Assembly: GCA_029821735.1 (NCBI GenBank)
Contig: JALGSU010000048.1
Span: 1-64,000, forward strand
Origin: Candidatus Zipacnadia bacterium
GTDB lineage: Bacteria; Armatimonadota; Zipacnadia; Zipacnadales; UBA5352
Length of the DNA: 64,000 nt
Direction of reading: 5' to 3'
This document shows positions 35,715-43,443 of the stretch, one piece after another (position 1 is the stretch's first letter; every line of letters begins with the position of its first letter). A program made the translations under genes and the position numbers. The notes below the pieces were generated by a model, which did not search any database, was not told the DNA's origin, and saw only the letters and a program-made list of their open reading frames with translations.

Positions 35715-36246
35715 GATCCGGTCCGTGGCCTCCAGATGACATCCCAGGTGCTCGGTCGAAGCGCTTGACCATGCGTACGCGCTCCGTGACGTAGTCCATC
35801 TTCTCGTAAAACGCCACCGCCCGCTCGTTGATCACACTGGCATCGAGCATGATCTTGTCGATGCCCTGATCGGCGAGCCAACTCTCTGCAGCCGCGAGCA
35901 AACGCTCCGCCTGACCGCGTCCGCGCAAATGGGGCGCGACGTATACATTCTTAATATACCCAACTCTGGGGTCCACTATCGTACTAATTACAGCAGACCA
36001 GATGAATCCGCAGAGGACGCCAGCCTGTTCGAGCACGTACAGGGACTCGTTGGGGTCCCTCGCGGCCCGTCGCAGGTCGCGTGAGTAATCGCCCCGGAAG
36101 TATTCGTCGATGACGAATCCGGGGAAATTGCCCTCGTAGACGTCCCGCTGGAACTCGAGCACCTGGTCGACGTCCCGGCGAACGTTGAGGGTGCGGAGCG
36201 TTGGCTCCCCCTGCAGCAGACCATCGTCTGCGCCAGCGCTTCTCAT
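35707..36246 (-). CDS. GNAT family N-acetyltransferase
   Basis: ATG 36246 gives 179 residues, starting 2 bp after the previous gene ends. The GNAT fold is clear: VGYIKNVYVAPHLRGRGQAERLL is the strand 4/loop/helix 3 acetyl-CoA site with the R-x-x-G-x-G/A signature, and NERAVAFYEKMDYVTERVRMVK is the typical C-terminal strand. GNATs acetylate small molecules or protein N-termini; the acceptor is unknown. It lies in a tight three-gene run: YkvA-like, GNAT, TPR membrane protein. Confidence 0.9.
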   Translation of the reverse strand: MRSAGADDGLLQGEPTLRTLNVRRDVDQVLEFQRDVYEGNFPGFVIDEYFRGDYSRDLRRAARDPNESLYVLEQAGVLCGFIWSAVISTIVDPRVGYIKNVYVAPHLRGRGQAERLLAAAESWLADQGIDKIMLDASVINERAVAFYEKMDYVTERVRMVKRFDRAPGMSSGGHGPDHV

Positions 36247-36247
36247 G

Positions 36248-36562
36248 TTAACCGCCCTGATCAATGATCTCGACATGCTCGGCAACAACGCGCCTCGGAC
36301 ACATCTTGACGAACGCCCAGAGAGCCCCTACAGCGACCGCACCGTCATCAATCAGGCCAAAGGGCAGGGCGTAGTCGAAGATCGCGTCTGTCGGCAACAG
36401 CGCGTAGGCAATGCCCAGAATGACGACGGTCTTGGGCAGCCAGCTCACACGCTTGTCGCTGAACAGCCGGGTGTAGAGCTTTATGAAGTTCGGGATGTGG
36501 GCTATGAGCCGGAGCGTGTTCATGTTGCCCGGCTGGAAGCCCAGACCCGGAGGTGTAGCCAT
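36248..36562 (-). CDS. YkvA/DUF1232 family protein
   Basis: About 104 residues if started at ATG 36562; ATG 36523 is an alternative and neither has a strong ribosome-binding site. The DUF1232 core is present: VSWLPKTVVILGIAYALLPTDAIFDYALPFGLIDDGAVAV, with the signature LLPxDxIxDxxP. The hydrophobic stretch suggests membrane association. The family's biochemical role is unknown. It heads the GNAT/TPR operon; repeats lie upstream. Confidence 0.85.
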   Translation of the reverse strand: MATPPGLGFQPGNMNTLRLIAHIPNFIKLYTRLFSDKRVSWLPKTVVILGIAYALLPTDAIFDYALPFGLIDDGAVAVGALWAFVKMCPRRVVAEHVEIIDQGG

Positions 36563-36594
36563 GGTTATCACAGGTCCGCTATTGTGCGCGTATT

Positions 36595-37055
36595 GATTGT
36601 GAGTGAGCAACGGCCAACAGCAAAGACGACGGCACTGATTGTCGGGCTGGCCCACCTTCGCTGAAGCTATGGCGGGTGCAAGCAGAAGCCCGACCTACGG
36701 TTAACGGCACCACCACAACGCCACCACCGGCCGATTCTTACGAATCGGCCCTCCATACGACCACGGCAAAGGCAAACGGCCTGGCTTTTCAGGCCAGTGG
36801 GTCGGATAGGAATCCGACCCCTCCGGACGGCGAAGGCAACGGCCGATGGCACCACCACAACGCCACCACCGGCCGATTCTTACGAATCGGCCCTCCATAC
36901 GACCACGGCAAAGGCAAATGGCCTGGCCTTTCAGGCCAGTGGGTCGGATAGGAATCCGACCCCTCCGGACGGCGAAGGCAACGGCAAACGGCGCCACCAC
37001 AACACCACCACCGGCCGATTCTCACGAATCGGCCCTCCATACGACAAAGGCGGAG
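36595..37055. repeat. intergenic hairpin repeats with 142-bp tandem duplication
   Basis: After the GTCGGGCT...AGCCCGAC module with its core (36655-36672), a 142-bp unit is repeated about 2.3 times: GGCCGATTC starts at 36729, 36871 and 37013, and GGGTCGGA at 36799 and 36941. Each unit holds GGCCGATTC/GAATCGGCC, a GGCCTGGC...CAGGCC hairpin and GGGTCGGA/TCCGACCC, with the flanks CCTCCATACG and CCTCCGGACG. The whole 501-bp gap has no gene. Confidence 0.9.
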
Positions 37056-37063
37056 GAAGGCGT

Positions 37064-38095
37064 CTACTCGGCGCTGAGCGAGCCGATCAGACCAGCAGTG
37101 AGGCCATCGCGCATGCCGACGGCGTACTCATCGGCCGAAATGCGCTCGTAGACGCGCGTGACCAAAGCTGCGTCCGGGGCATCAGCGTTGAGAGCGAGAC
37201 CGATCATCACCCGATCCGCCATCTCCTCGCCCACCAGGCCGTCGAGCGTGACCATGATGTCGAGGATCTGCTGGTAGAGCGGGAAGTCGAACTCGCCGCC
37301 GAGCGGCTCGTCGGTGAGCGGGTCCGGGATCACGCCGCGCTGAGCAGCGGAGATCATAGGCAGTACGAGATCGTGGCGACCAGCTTCGACCATGGCCGAG
37401 CCAACCGCGCCAATGACCTCCCAGTTGATAAGGCGGGAGGAGGCGCGCAGCGTCTGGTCCTCAGGAACGCCCTCACCGGAGAGGCCCATCGCCCACTGCA
37501 TGGTGTCGGGAGCGATGGCTTCGCCATTACCAGAGACGATCTTGCCAGGCAGGCTGCAGGAGAAACGCAAGGGTCGGCCGCTGCCCATGAGGGCCTCGGC
37601 GAGGCCCTCGAAGGCCTCATTCATACCCTCCATGCCCTCGACTTCGACCTCGACGTCACCCTCGGCGGGGGCATCAGCGACGGGTTCCATGACGGGCGCG
37701 CCTTCCATCACCATGGTGAACTGATAGACGGTGGTGAAACGGTGGCCGACCATGGCGAACTCAGGCTGGGCCTCGGCGTCATCCTTGAAGAGGCTGTCGC
37801 CGGCGTCAGCGTGGCCCTTGAGCATGGTGACCTGCCACTCGCCACGGTCGAACTCAACGGGCTCCTCCCAGTTCTCCTCGGCAACGGCTTCGGCACCGAT
37901 GTCGAGTTCGCCCTCGGCGCCCTCACCCTCAGCCATCTGCTTGAGGATGCCGACCTCCATCATGGCGTCCTGGCCACCGTCGGCGAGCATGGTGAACTGA
38001 GCGTCAAGGAACATGCAGCCATTGAGGGCCACAGCGCCGAGCAGCAGGGCCGCGAGCAGGCCCAGTCTGGTCAGGTTAGTACTTGCCATATTCAT
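37064..38095 (-). CDS. lipoprotein of unknown function
   Basis: 343 residues from ATG 38095 (GAGG six bases upstream). The N-terminus is a lipoprotein signal: LGLLAALLLGAVALNGC, with the lipobox Cys at residue 27. The mature protein is acidic and has a low-complexity stretch APAEGDVEVEVEGMEGM near the middle; the C-terminal third is helical. No enzymatic motif was recognised. Its start overlaps the end of the UroD-family gene by 20 bp, so the two are translated together, which is odd given their different compartments. Confidence 0.82.
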   Translation of the reverse strand: MNMASTNLTRLGLLAALLLGAVALNGCMFLDAQFTMLADGGQDAMMEVGILKQMAEGEGAEGELDIGAEAVAEENWEEPVEFDRGEWQVTMLKGHADAGDSLFKDDAEAQPEFAMVGHRFTTVYQFTMVMEGAPVMEPVADAPAEGDVEVEVEGMEGMNEAFEGLAEALMGSGRPLRFSCSLPGKIVSGNGEAIAPDTMQWAMGLSGEGVPEDQTLRASSRLINWEVIGAVGSAMVEAGRHDLVLPMISAAQRGVIPDPLTDEPLGGEFDFPLYQQILDIMVTLDGLVGEEMADRVMIGLALNADAPDAALVTRVYERISADEYAVGMRDGLTAGLIGSLSAE

Positions 38096-39131
38096 CCACC
38101 GCCTCGAAGAGCGCGACTATGTTTTCCCACGGCACCTCTGGTTCGAGGATATGCGTGGGTGCAATGAGCAGTCCGCCGCCCTGCCCGGCATTCTCGATGG
38201 TCCACTTGACGTTCGCGCGGACCTCGTCGGCTGTGCCGAAGGGCATGGTGGTCTGAGTGCCAATGCATCCCCACAGCGCGACGCGATCACCGTACTCGCG
38301 CTTGAGCTGGGCCGGGTCCATGCACTCGGGCTGGACCGGGTTAAGTATATCAAAGCCGATTTCGATCAAGTCGTCAATGACCTGGCGGATATCACCGTCA
38401 CTGTGATAGAAGGCGAGACAGTCGGGATTGGCGTCTTTGGCGGCCTTGATGACCTTGGCCCAGCGGGGCTTGAGCCACTCGCGCCACATGTCAGGGCTCA
38501 TCATCAGGCGGTCCTGCATGCCAACATCGTCGCCGCAGTGGATGATGTCAGCGCCGGCCTCGGCGACGCGCATGGCCATGAAAGCGCGGTCCTCGGTGAT
38601 GCGATCAAAGATGAAGGCGGCGAAGTCGTGGTCGAAGACCATCGCCTCCATGAGCTTCTCCATGCGCGTGAGCTGCCAGGCGCCCTCCCATATGTGGCCG
38701 ACGCCACCGTTGACGGCCCAGCCAGCGTCGTGGAGGGCCTTGCAGCTTTCCTCGAGGTGGGCGTGGCGGCAGGTGGGTGTGTAGTCGGGCCAGGGGAAGG
38801 CCTCGAGATTAGCGACGGTGGCGGCGTTCTCGAGCGGGTAGACCTTGCCGGTAAAGTGGTAGAAACCGGCAGGGAAACGGCCGGTACCATACTCGCTGAA
38901 TACGGTGCCCTCGGGGACGCCATCGGGGTACCAGGGCATGAAGTCAGGAAGCTGCTCCGGGGCGGCGAAGCCTATGCCACGGGTCTCGAAACCGAAGTAG
39001 TCGGCGGGATTGGTTTCGCCGGTGGCCTCTACGAACTTTTCCTGAATAGTGGGCGTGAAGCTGGCGGTTTTGGGCACGCGGTCAGGCTGCTCGCGGCGCA
39101 TGGCGGTGACGACTCGCTCGTGGGGCGACAT
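38076..39131 (-). CDS. uroporphyrinogen decarboxylase (URO-D) family protein, methyltransferase-like
   Basis: ATG 39131 gives 351 residues starting MSPHERVVTAMRREQPDRVP, the standard opening of the URO-D superfamily. Other motifs: MVFDHDFAAFIFDRI, ADIIHCGDDVGMQDRLMMSPDMWREW, LAFYHSDGDIRQVIDDLIEIGFDILNPVQPE and VALWGCIGTQ. The C-terminal His-Ser-Asp-Gly segment is typical of members that act as corrinoid- or CoM-methyltransferases rather than HemE. A methyl-transfer role is inferred and could connect with the MttB-like gene at 14.1 kb, but they are far apart. Confidence 0.9.
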   Translation of the reverse strand: MSPHERVVTAMRREQPDRVPKTASFTPTIQEKFVEATGETNPADYFGFETRGIGFAAPEQLPDFMPWYPDGVPEGTVFSEYGTGRFPAGFYHFTGKVYPLENAATVANLEAFPWPDYTPTCRHAHLEESCKALHDAGWAVNGGVGHIWEGAWQLTRMEKLMEAMVFDHDFAAFIFDRITEDRAFMAMRVAEAGADIIHCGDDVGMQDRLMMSPDMWREWLKPRWAKVIKAAKDANPDCLAFYHSDGDIRQVIDDLIEIGFDILNPVQPECMDPAQLKREYGDRVALWGCIGTQTTMPFGTADEVRANVKWTIENAGQGGGLLIAPTHILEPEVPWENIVALFEAVDEYGKY

Positions 39132-39136
39132 CTCTC

Positions 39137-39907
39137 TCACCGGGCGTTGCTCCCTTCGCTGCCGGTCATGCGCGCATATATGTAGAGAATGGTCGCGATC
39201 ACCGAGACCAGAAGCATCAAGCCCGCAACCCATTGCGGCCCGTCCGGGATGAAGCCGAGGACGACCGCCGGCAGCAGGAAGGCTATCATGACCCAGCGCC
39301 AGATGCGCATCATCTCGGGCGTGGTGAGCACGTCGATGATCTCGCGCGAGCCCCTCAGGTAGAAACCGCAAGCGACGCAGCGGGCGGCGTCTGACGCGTT
39401 TTCGGCACCACAGACGGCGCAGGTGCGCAGCCCCATGTCCTGGCGCCGCTTCAGCAACAACGAGCGTTCGAGGCGCTGAGCACAGTACGCGTTTATCGGG
39501 TGTACGTCAAGATAGGACTGGTAGTGATCGGCGGCGCGCTGCCAGTCGCCACGGTCGAAGTAGATGTCGCCGAGGCGACGGTGCGGGAAGGGCACGTCGG
39601 GCTGACGCCGGAGGCCCTCCTCATACTTGGCGATATCGTCGGCGAACATTCGTCGCAGCTTGCGCTTGCGGGCGACGGCGTTGACGATGGGTGACCCGAG
39701 GCCGATGATCCAGATAAGCGCAAGGGCAATGAGACCCACGGGTCCGCCGGAGAAGACCGCAGTCTGCAAGCCGACTACCACGACCAACAGCATGAACAGC
39801 TCGAGGCCATTGATTTCGCGCATCAGGCACATGCCTATCAGGCGCCAGATGAGCGAAAAGACGAGGAAGAGCCCCCCGATGACCATGACAACGATTACTG
39901 CCAGCAT
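39137..39907 (-). CDS. membrane protein with TPR and zinc ribbon
   Basis: 256 residues from ATG 39907. Two or three N-terminal transmembrane helices (LAVIVVMVIGGLFLVFSLIW; ELFMLLVVVVGLQTAVF; LIALALIWIIGLG) are followed by a TPR-like pair (GLRRQPDVPFPHRRLGDIYFDRGDWQRAA), a four-Cys zinc ribbon (CAVCGAENASDAARCVAC) and two C-terminal membrane helices. The soluble loop between membrane segments probably faces the cytoplasm. It starts 21 bp after the FAD oxidoreductase gene and ends 5 bp before the URO-D-family start. Function unknown. Confidence 0.8.
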   Translation of the reverse strand: MLAVIVVMVIGGLFLVFSLIWRLIGMCLMREINGLELFMLLVVVVGLQTAVFSGGPVGLIALALIWIIGLGSPIVNAVARKRKLRRMFADDIAKYEEGLRRQPDVPFPHRRLGDIYFDRGDWQRAADHYQSYLDVHPINAYCAQRLERSLLLKRRQDMGLRTCAVCGAENASDAARCVACGFYLRGSREIIDVLTTPEMMRIWRWVMIAFLLPAVVLGFIPDGPQWVAGLMLLVSVIATILYIYARMTGSEGSNAR

Positions 39908-39928
39908 TCGCGCATACCCCGCCTCAGG

Positions 39929-41230
39929 TCAGGTTGACGTGGGGCCGTCGCTGAGCGAAGCCCCGCGCTCGAGTAACCTCTCGCGCAATGCGACGATGTC
40001 AACGGAGCGAGTGTCCACGCCCGCGGCCACAGCCTGTGCGGCAGCGACGCCAGCGCCTTCGCCGATGGCCATGACGATGGGCATGACTCGCTGCGAACTG
40101 TGGGCACCGTGGTCGGCGGAGATGCATCGGGCAGCGACGAGAAGATTGTCGAAGCCGAGCGGCGTGATGCAGCGGTACGGGATGTCGTAGGCCTCGCCGG
40201 GCGGCAGGTGCAAGATGACGGTGCCGGTGCCAACGGGGCTGTGGATGTCGACGGAGTAGCTGCCGCGCGCGATGCCGTCGGCGAACTTGGTGGCCGCGAG
40301 GACCTCGTCAGTGGTGAGGATGTGGTCTGCCATGACGCGCCGGGTCTCGCGAATGCCAATCTGGGCGCCCATGCTCAGGAGGAACGCGTCCTCCATGCCG
40401 GGGATGTAGGTTTTGAGGAAGCTGACCATCTGGACGACCTGGCGGCGGCCAATGAGTTCGGCTTCAGTGAGGGCGTCAGCGTCGGTGCCATCGCGCATGA
40501 CCACGCGCGTGGTGTTGAAGTGCAGCTCGCCATCGCGGGTGGTGTAGAACCACAGGACGTTCTCGCGGGGATTGTCGATCTCGCCGCGGTCCTTCGCGGC
40601 ATCGTAGAACTCGTTGATCTCCTCGCGAGCGGGGAGGCGGTCGAGGTCGACGCCGCCCATGCGGAAGTTGAGAGTCATGGGCTGGGCGAGGCCGTCCTCG
40701 TCGCGGCCCTTGCGGACATCGCAACCGGCCCAGGTGCACAGGTCGCCATCGCCGGTGGAGTCGATGAAGAGATCAGCCTCGATGACTTCGAGGCCGGACT
40801 TGCTGGCGACGGCGATGCGCTTCACGCGGCCGTCGGCGGCGTCGACCGCGACGAGAGAGGTGTGCAGCCGCATGCGCGCGCCCGCCTCGATGACCATGTC
40901 ATCGGCGAGGAGCTTGAGCAGCTCGAAGTCGAAACAGGCTTTGTAGCGCGGCCCACCCATGCCACCCATTTCGCCGAGGCGGCGGATCATGCGCTCGAAG
41001 ACGCCGCGGATGATGGGCGTGCCGCCTGCGTGCCAGGGCATGAAGGGGTTGACCATGCCAGCGGTGGCCATGCCGCCGAGGAATGCGTAGCGCTCAACGA
41101 GGAGCGTGTCGGCGCCCTCCTCAGCAGCGGCGATGGCGGCGCCGAGACCGCCCGGGCCTCCGCCGACGACGACCACTTGTGCTTTTGCGGCGACAGGAAG
41201 CGCGTCAAAATCGATGGCTGCGGCGCTCAT
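39929..41230 (-). CDS. FAD-dependent oxidoreductase
   Basis: ATG 41230 with GAGGAG eight bases upstream gives 433 residues. The dinucleotide fold VVVVGGGPGGLGAAIAAAEEGADTLLVE binds FAD; FIDSTGDGDL is the second FAD-contact motif (GD-type) and AGMVNPFMPWHAGGT follows the flavin site. This FAD-dependent oxidoreductase (PF12831-like) layout is common in planctomycete- and armatimonad-type genomes, where the substrate is generally unknown. The C-terminal LLVAARCISADHGAHSSQRVMP closes the fold. It is probably co-transcribed with the downstream TPR/zinc ribbon gene. Confidence 0.9.
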   Translation of the reverse strand: MSAAAIDFDALPVAAKAQVVVVGGGPGGLGAAIAAAEEGADTLLVERYAFLGGMATAGMVNPFMPWHAGGTPIIRGVFERMIRRLGEMGGMGGPRYKACFDFELLKLLADDMVIEAGARMRLHTSLVAVDAADGRVKRIAVASKSGLEVIEADLFIDSTGDGDLCTWAGCDVRKGRDEDGLAQPMTLNFRMGGVDLDRLPAREEINEFYDAAKDRGEIDNPRENVLWFYTTRDGELHFNTTRVVMRDGTDADALTEAELIGRRQVVQMVSFLKTYIPGMEDAFLLSMGAQIGIRETRRVMADHILTTDEVLAATKFADGIARGSYSVDIHSPVGTGTVILHLPPGEAYDIPYRCITPLGFDNLLVAARCISADHGAHSSQRVMPIVMAIGEGAGVAAAQAVAAGVDTRSVDIVALRERLLERGASLSDGPTST

Positions 41231-41250
41231 GGGTTCGCTCCTCGGGTGCG

Positions 41251-41583
41251 CTACTGGGTATCGATCTGAATGCGCATACCGCACTTCTCGGCCTCCTGGG
41301 CGAGCGAGTTCCAGGACTTCATCTCCTCGAACTCGTCGGCGCTGACCGGGAGGATCTCCAAGTACATGTCGAGCTTCCAGTGCGCGTGCAACTCCTGGAG
41401 GATTTTGCACAGCGGGCGTCCGGCGAAAGCATCCGACAGCAGGACGAGATTGAGGTCGCTGTGCGGACGCGATTTGCCGCACGCGCGAGAGCCGTAGAAG
41501 ATGGCCTCCGCGACGCCTACGCGCATCATGAAGGCGCGAATCTCCTCAACTAACCCTTCGAGTTCAGTTGCCTGAGTATCCAC
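41251..41583 (-). CDS. MNT-type nucleotidyltransferase (minimal), active-site variant
   Basis: GTG 41583, seven bases after GGAGG, gives 110 residues. The nucleotidyltransferase signature is FYGSRACGKSRPHSDLNL: G31-S32, then D43, but the second carboxylate is Asn45 where GS-x10-D-x-D is expected. Its start lies inside the preceding HEPN gene (34-bp overlap), the hallmark of HEPN-MNT toxin-antitoxin pairs, in which the MNT protein neutralises the HEPN RNase, in studied cases by AMPylation. The Asn could weaken metal binding and catalysis. Confidence 0.88.
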   Translation of the reverse strand: MDTQATELEGLVEEIRAFMMRVGVAEAIFYGSRACGKSRPHSDLNLVLLSDAFAGRPLCKILQELHAHWKLDMYLEILPVSADEFEEMKSWNSLAQEAEKCGMRIQIDTQ

Positions 41584-41948
41584 TCAAACGCCTCCTCCGC
41601 CATAGCCACTGCCTCGTGACCGTCCTCGGCGTCGAATTTTTTGGAGGGCGGGCCGCCAGCGGCGTCGATGTAGCGCGTCGACATATAGAAGGGATTCATC
41701 CGCTTGATGATGTCCCAGATGGGGTCGGGGATGCGATTGAACACCTGGTGGACCATGGCCTGCAGGGAGTGCTCGCGGGGCATCGTCCACCCCTTGACGA
41801 TGGGATAGGCGCACTTGAGGAGCTTCTCGATGGACTGGCGCGCCTGGAAGACGGCAAGGTGAGGGTAGCCGCTGTCAGCCAACAGGCTCGCGGCCTCAAG
41901 GTCGACCCGGGCGTCGTCAACCCATGACTGCTCTCGGTCGTTAAGCAT
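41550..41948 (-). CDS. HEPN domain protein
   Basis: ATG 41948 (AGGTG six bases upstream) gives 132 residues; GTG 41957 is an alternative. The HEPN four-helix pattern is clear: WVDDARVDLEAASLLADSGYPHLAVFQARQSIEKLLKCAY, then REHSLQAMVHQV and MSTRYIDAAGG, which matches the RYPD-like motif of this HEPN branch. Such proteins are RNases in toxin-antitoxin modules or assist nucleotidyltransferases. The overlapping MNT gene downstream supports a two-gene module. Confidence 0.88.
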   Translation of the reverse strand: MLNDREQSWVDDARVDLEAASLLADSGYPHLAVFQARQSIEKLLKCAYPIVKGWTMPREHSLQAMVHQVFNRIPDPIWDIIKRMNPFYMSTRYIDAAGGPPSKKFDAEDGHEAVAMAEEAFEWILRQLNSKG

Positions 41949-42024
41949 GTGTTTCACCTAGATGCGAACGGCAACGGCAAACCGCAGAGCCACAGAGACG
42001 CAGAGAACGACCAACGGCAACGGG

Positions 42025-43428
42025 TCAGTCGGAGAGCCTGGCGCGCAGCAACTCGTTGACCATACCGGGATTGGCCTGGCCGCGCGTGGCCTTCATGATC
42101 TGACCGACCAGGAAGCCGAGCGCCTTCTCTTTGCCAGCGCGGAAATCGTCGACAGGACCGGGGTTGTCGGCGATCACCTGATCGATGACCCCGTCCAACT
42201 CGCCCGTGTCACTGATCTGCTTGAGGCCCTCGGCCTCAACGATCTCGGCGGCGCTACCACCGGTGTCGAACATCTTCGCGAGAACGTCCTTGGCTATCTT
42301 GCCGCTGATGCTGCCATCTTCGATGAGCGCGAGAAGACCCGCCAGGGCATCGCAGGAGATGGGACCGGTCTCAACAACAAGGCCCCGCTCGTTGAGCAGG
42401 CTGGCGAGATCGCCCATCACCCAGTTGCTAACGGTCTTGGGGGAGCCGGCAAAGAGGTCGCAGACGCCCTCGTAGTAGTCGGCAAGCTCGGTGGTGTCGG
42501 TCAACACACCGGCGTCATATTCGGGCAGGTCATACTGGTCGCAGAACCGCGCGCAACGCTCCTGCGGGAGCTCGGGACAGGAGGCGAATATCTCCTCGAC
42601 CCATGAGGCGTCGGGCTCCATCGGGACCAGGTCGGGCTCGGGGAAATACATGTAGTCATCGCTGCTCTCTTTGCGGCGCATGAGAGCAGTGACACCGTTG
42701 GCCTCGTCCCAGCGGCGGGTCTGCTGGAAAAGCTCGTCAGTGGTGCCATCCTCGATGGAGCGGATCTGGCGGGCCAACTCGTAGTTGACCGCGTCATGGA
42801 CCGACTTGATCGAGTTGAGGTTCTTGACCTCGACCTTGGGGGTGGCCTCGCCAGTCTCGGAGTTGACGACGTTGACGGTGGGCTCGCAACGCATCGCACC
42901 CTCGTCCATGTTCGCGGACGAAACACCAATGCAGCGGAGCATCTGGCGCAGGCGGATGAGGTATTCCTGGCACTGCGCGGCAGAAGTGAAATCGGGCTCG
43001 GTGACGATCTCCATGAGCGGCATGCCGGAGCGGTTGTAGTCGACGAGACTGGTGCCGCCGGGCATGTGGAGGTTCTTGCCAGTGTCCTCCTCGAGGCCAT
43101 CGACGTTCAGGTCGATGGTACCGTCGAAAGTCAGCGGCTCGTCATACTGGCTGATCTGGAAATTTTTGGTCATGTCCGGGTAGAAGTAATTCTTCCGGGC
43201 AAAACGCGTGCGCTCCGCAACCGTGCAGCCAAGCGCGCTCGCGGTGCGGATTACGTACTCAACGGCCTTGCGGTTGGGCACCGGCAAAGCACCGGGCATG
43301 CCCAGACAGACCGGGCAACAATTGCTGTTGGGATCTGACCCGAACTGCGTCGAACAGGCGCAGAACATCTTCGAGTCGGTGGCCAACTGTACGTGCACTT
43401 CCATGCCAATCATCGGCTGCAACGCCAT
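42025..43428 (-). CDS. gatB: aspartyl/glutamyl-tRNA amidotransferase subunit B
   Basis: 467 residues from ATG 43428, about the normal length. Diagnostic motifs: IGMEVHVQLATDSKMFCACS, the zinc-site CCPVCLGMPGALPVPN, FYPDMTKNFQISQYD, VDYNRSGMPLMEIVTEPD and MRCEPTVNV, ending with the YqeY-like tail (FLVGQIMKATRGQANP). GatB is the kinase/binding subunit of GatCAB, which converts mischarged Glu-tRNAGln or Asp-tRNAAsn to the cognate amide forms in the cytoplasm. gatA and gatC are not nearby. It lies 15 bp after the RelA/SpoT-domain gene. Confidence 0.98.
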   Translation of the reverse strand: MALQPMIGMEVHVQLATDSKMFCACSTQFGSDPNSNCCPVCLGMPGALPVPNRKAVEYVIRTASALGCTVAERTRFARKNYFYPDMTKNFQISQYDEPLTFDGTIDLNVDGLEEDTGKNLHMPGGTSLVDYNRSGMPLMEIVTEPDFTSAAQCQEYLIRLRQMLRCIGVSSANMDEGAMRCEPTVNVVNSETGEATPKVEVKNLNSIKSVHDAVNYELARQIRSIEDGTTDELFQQTRRWDEANGVTALMRRKESSDDYMYFPEPDLVPMEPDASWVEEIFASCPELPQERCARFCDQYDLPEYDAGVLTDTTELADYYEGVCDLFAGSPKTVSNWVMGDLASLLNERGLVVETGPISCDALAGLLALIEDGSISGKIAKDVLAKMFDTGGSAAEIVEAEGLKQISDTGELDGVIDQVIADNPGPVDDFRAGKEKALGFLVGQIMKATRGQANPGMVNELLRARLSD

Positions 43429-43443
43429 TCTGTCTCCCTCAGA

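Noticed and set aside
38076-39131. hemE (uroporphyrinogen decarboxylase of haem synthesis)
   Set aside because: Sequence motifs fit the wider URO-D superfamily of methyltransferase-like proteins; the canonical HemE N-terminal Arg motif and haem-gene neighbours are absent.
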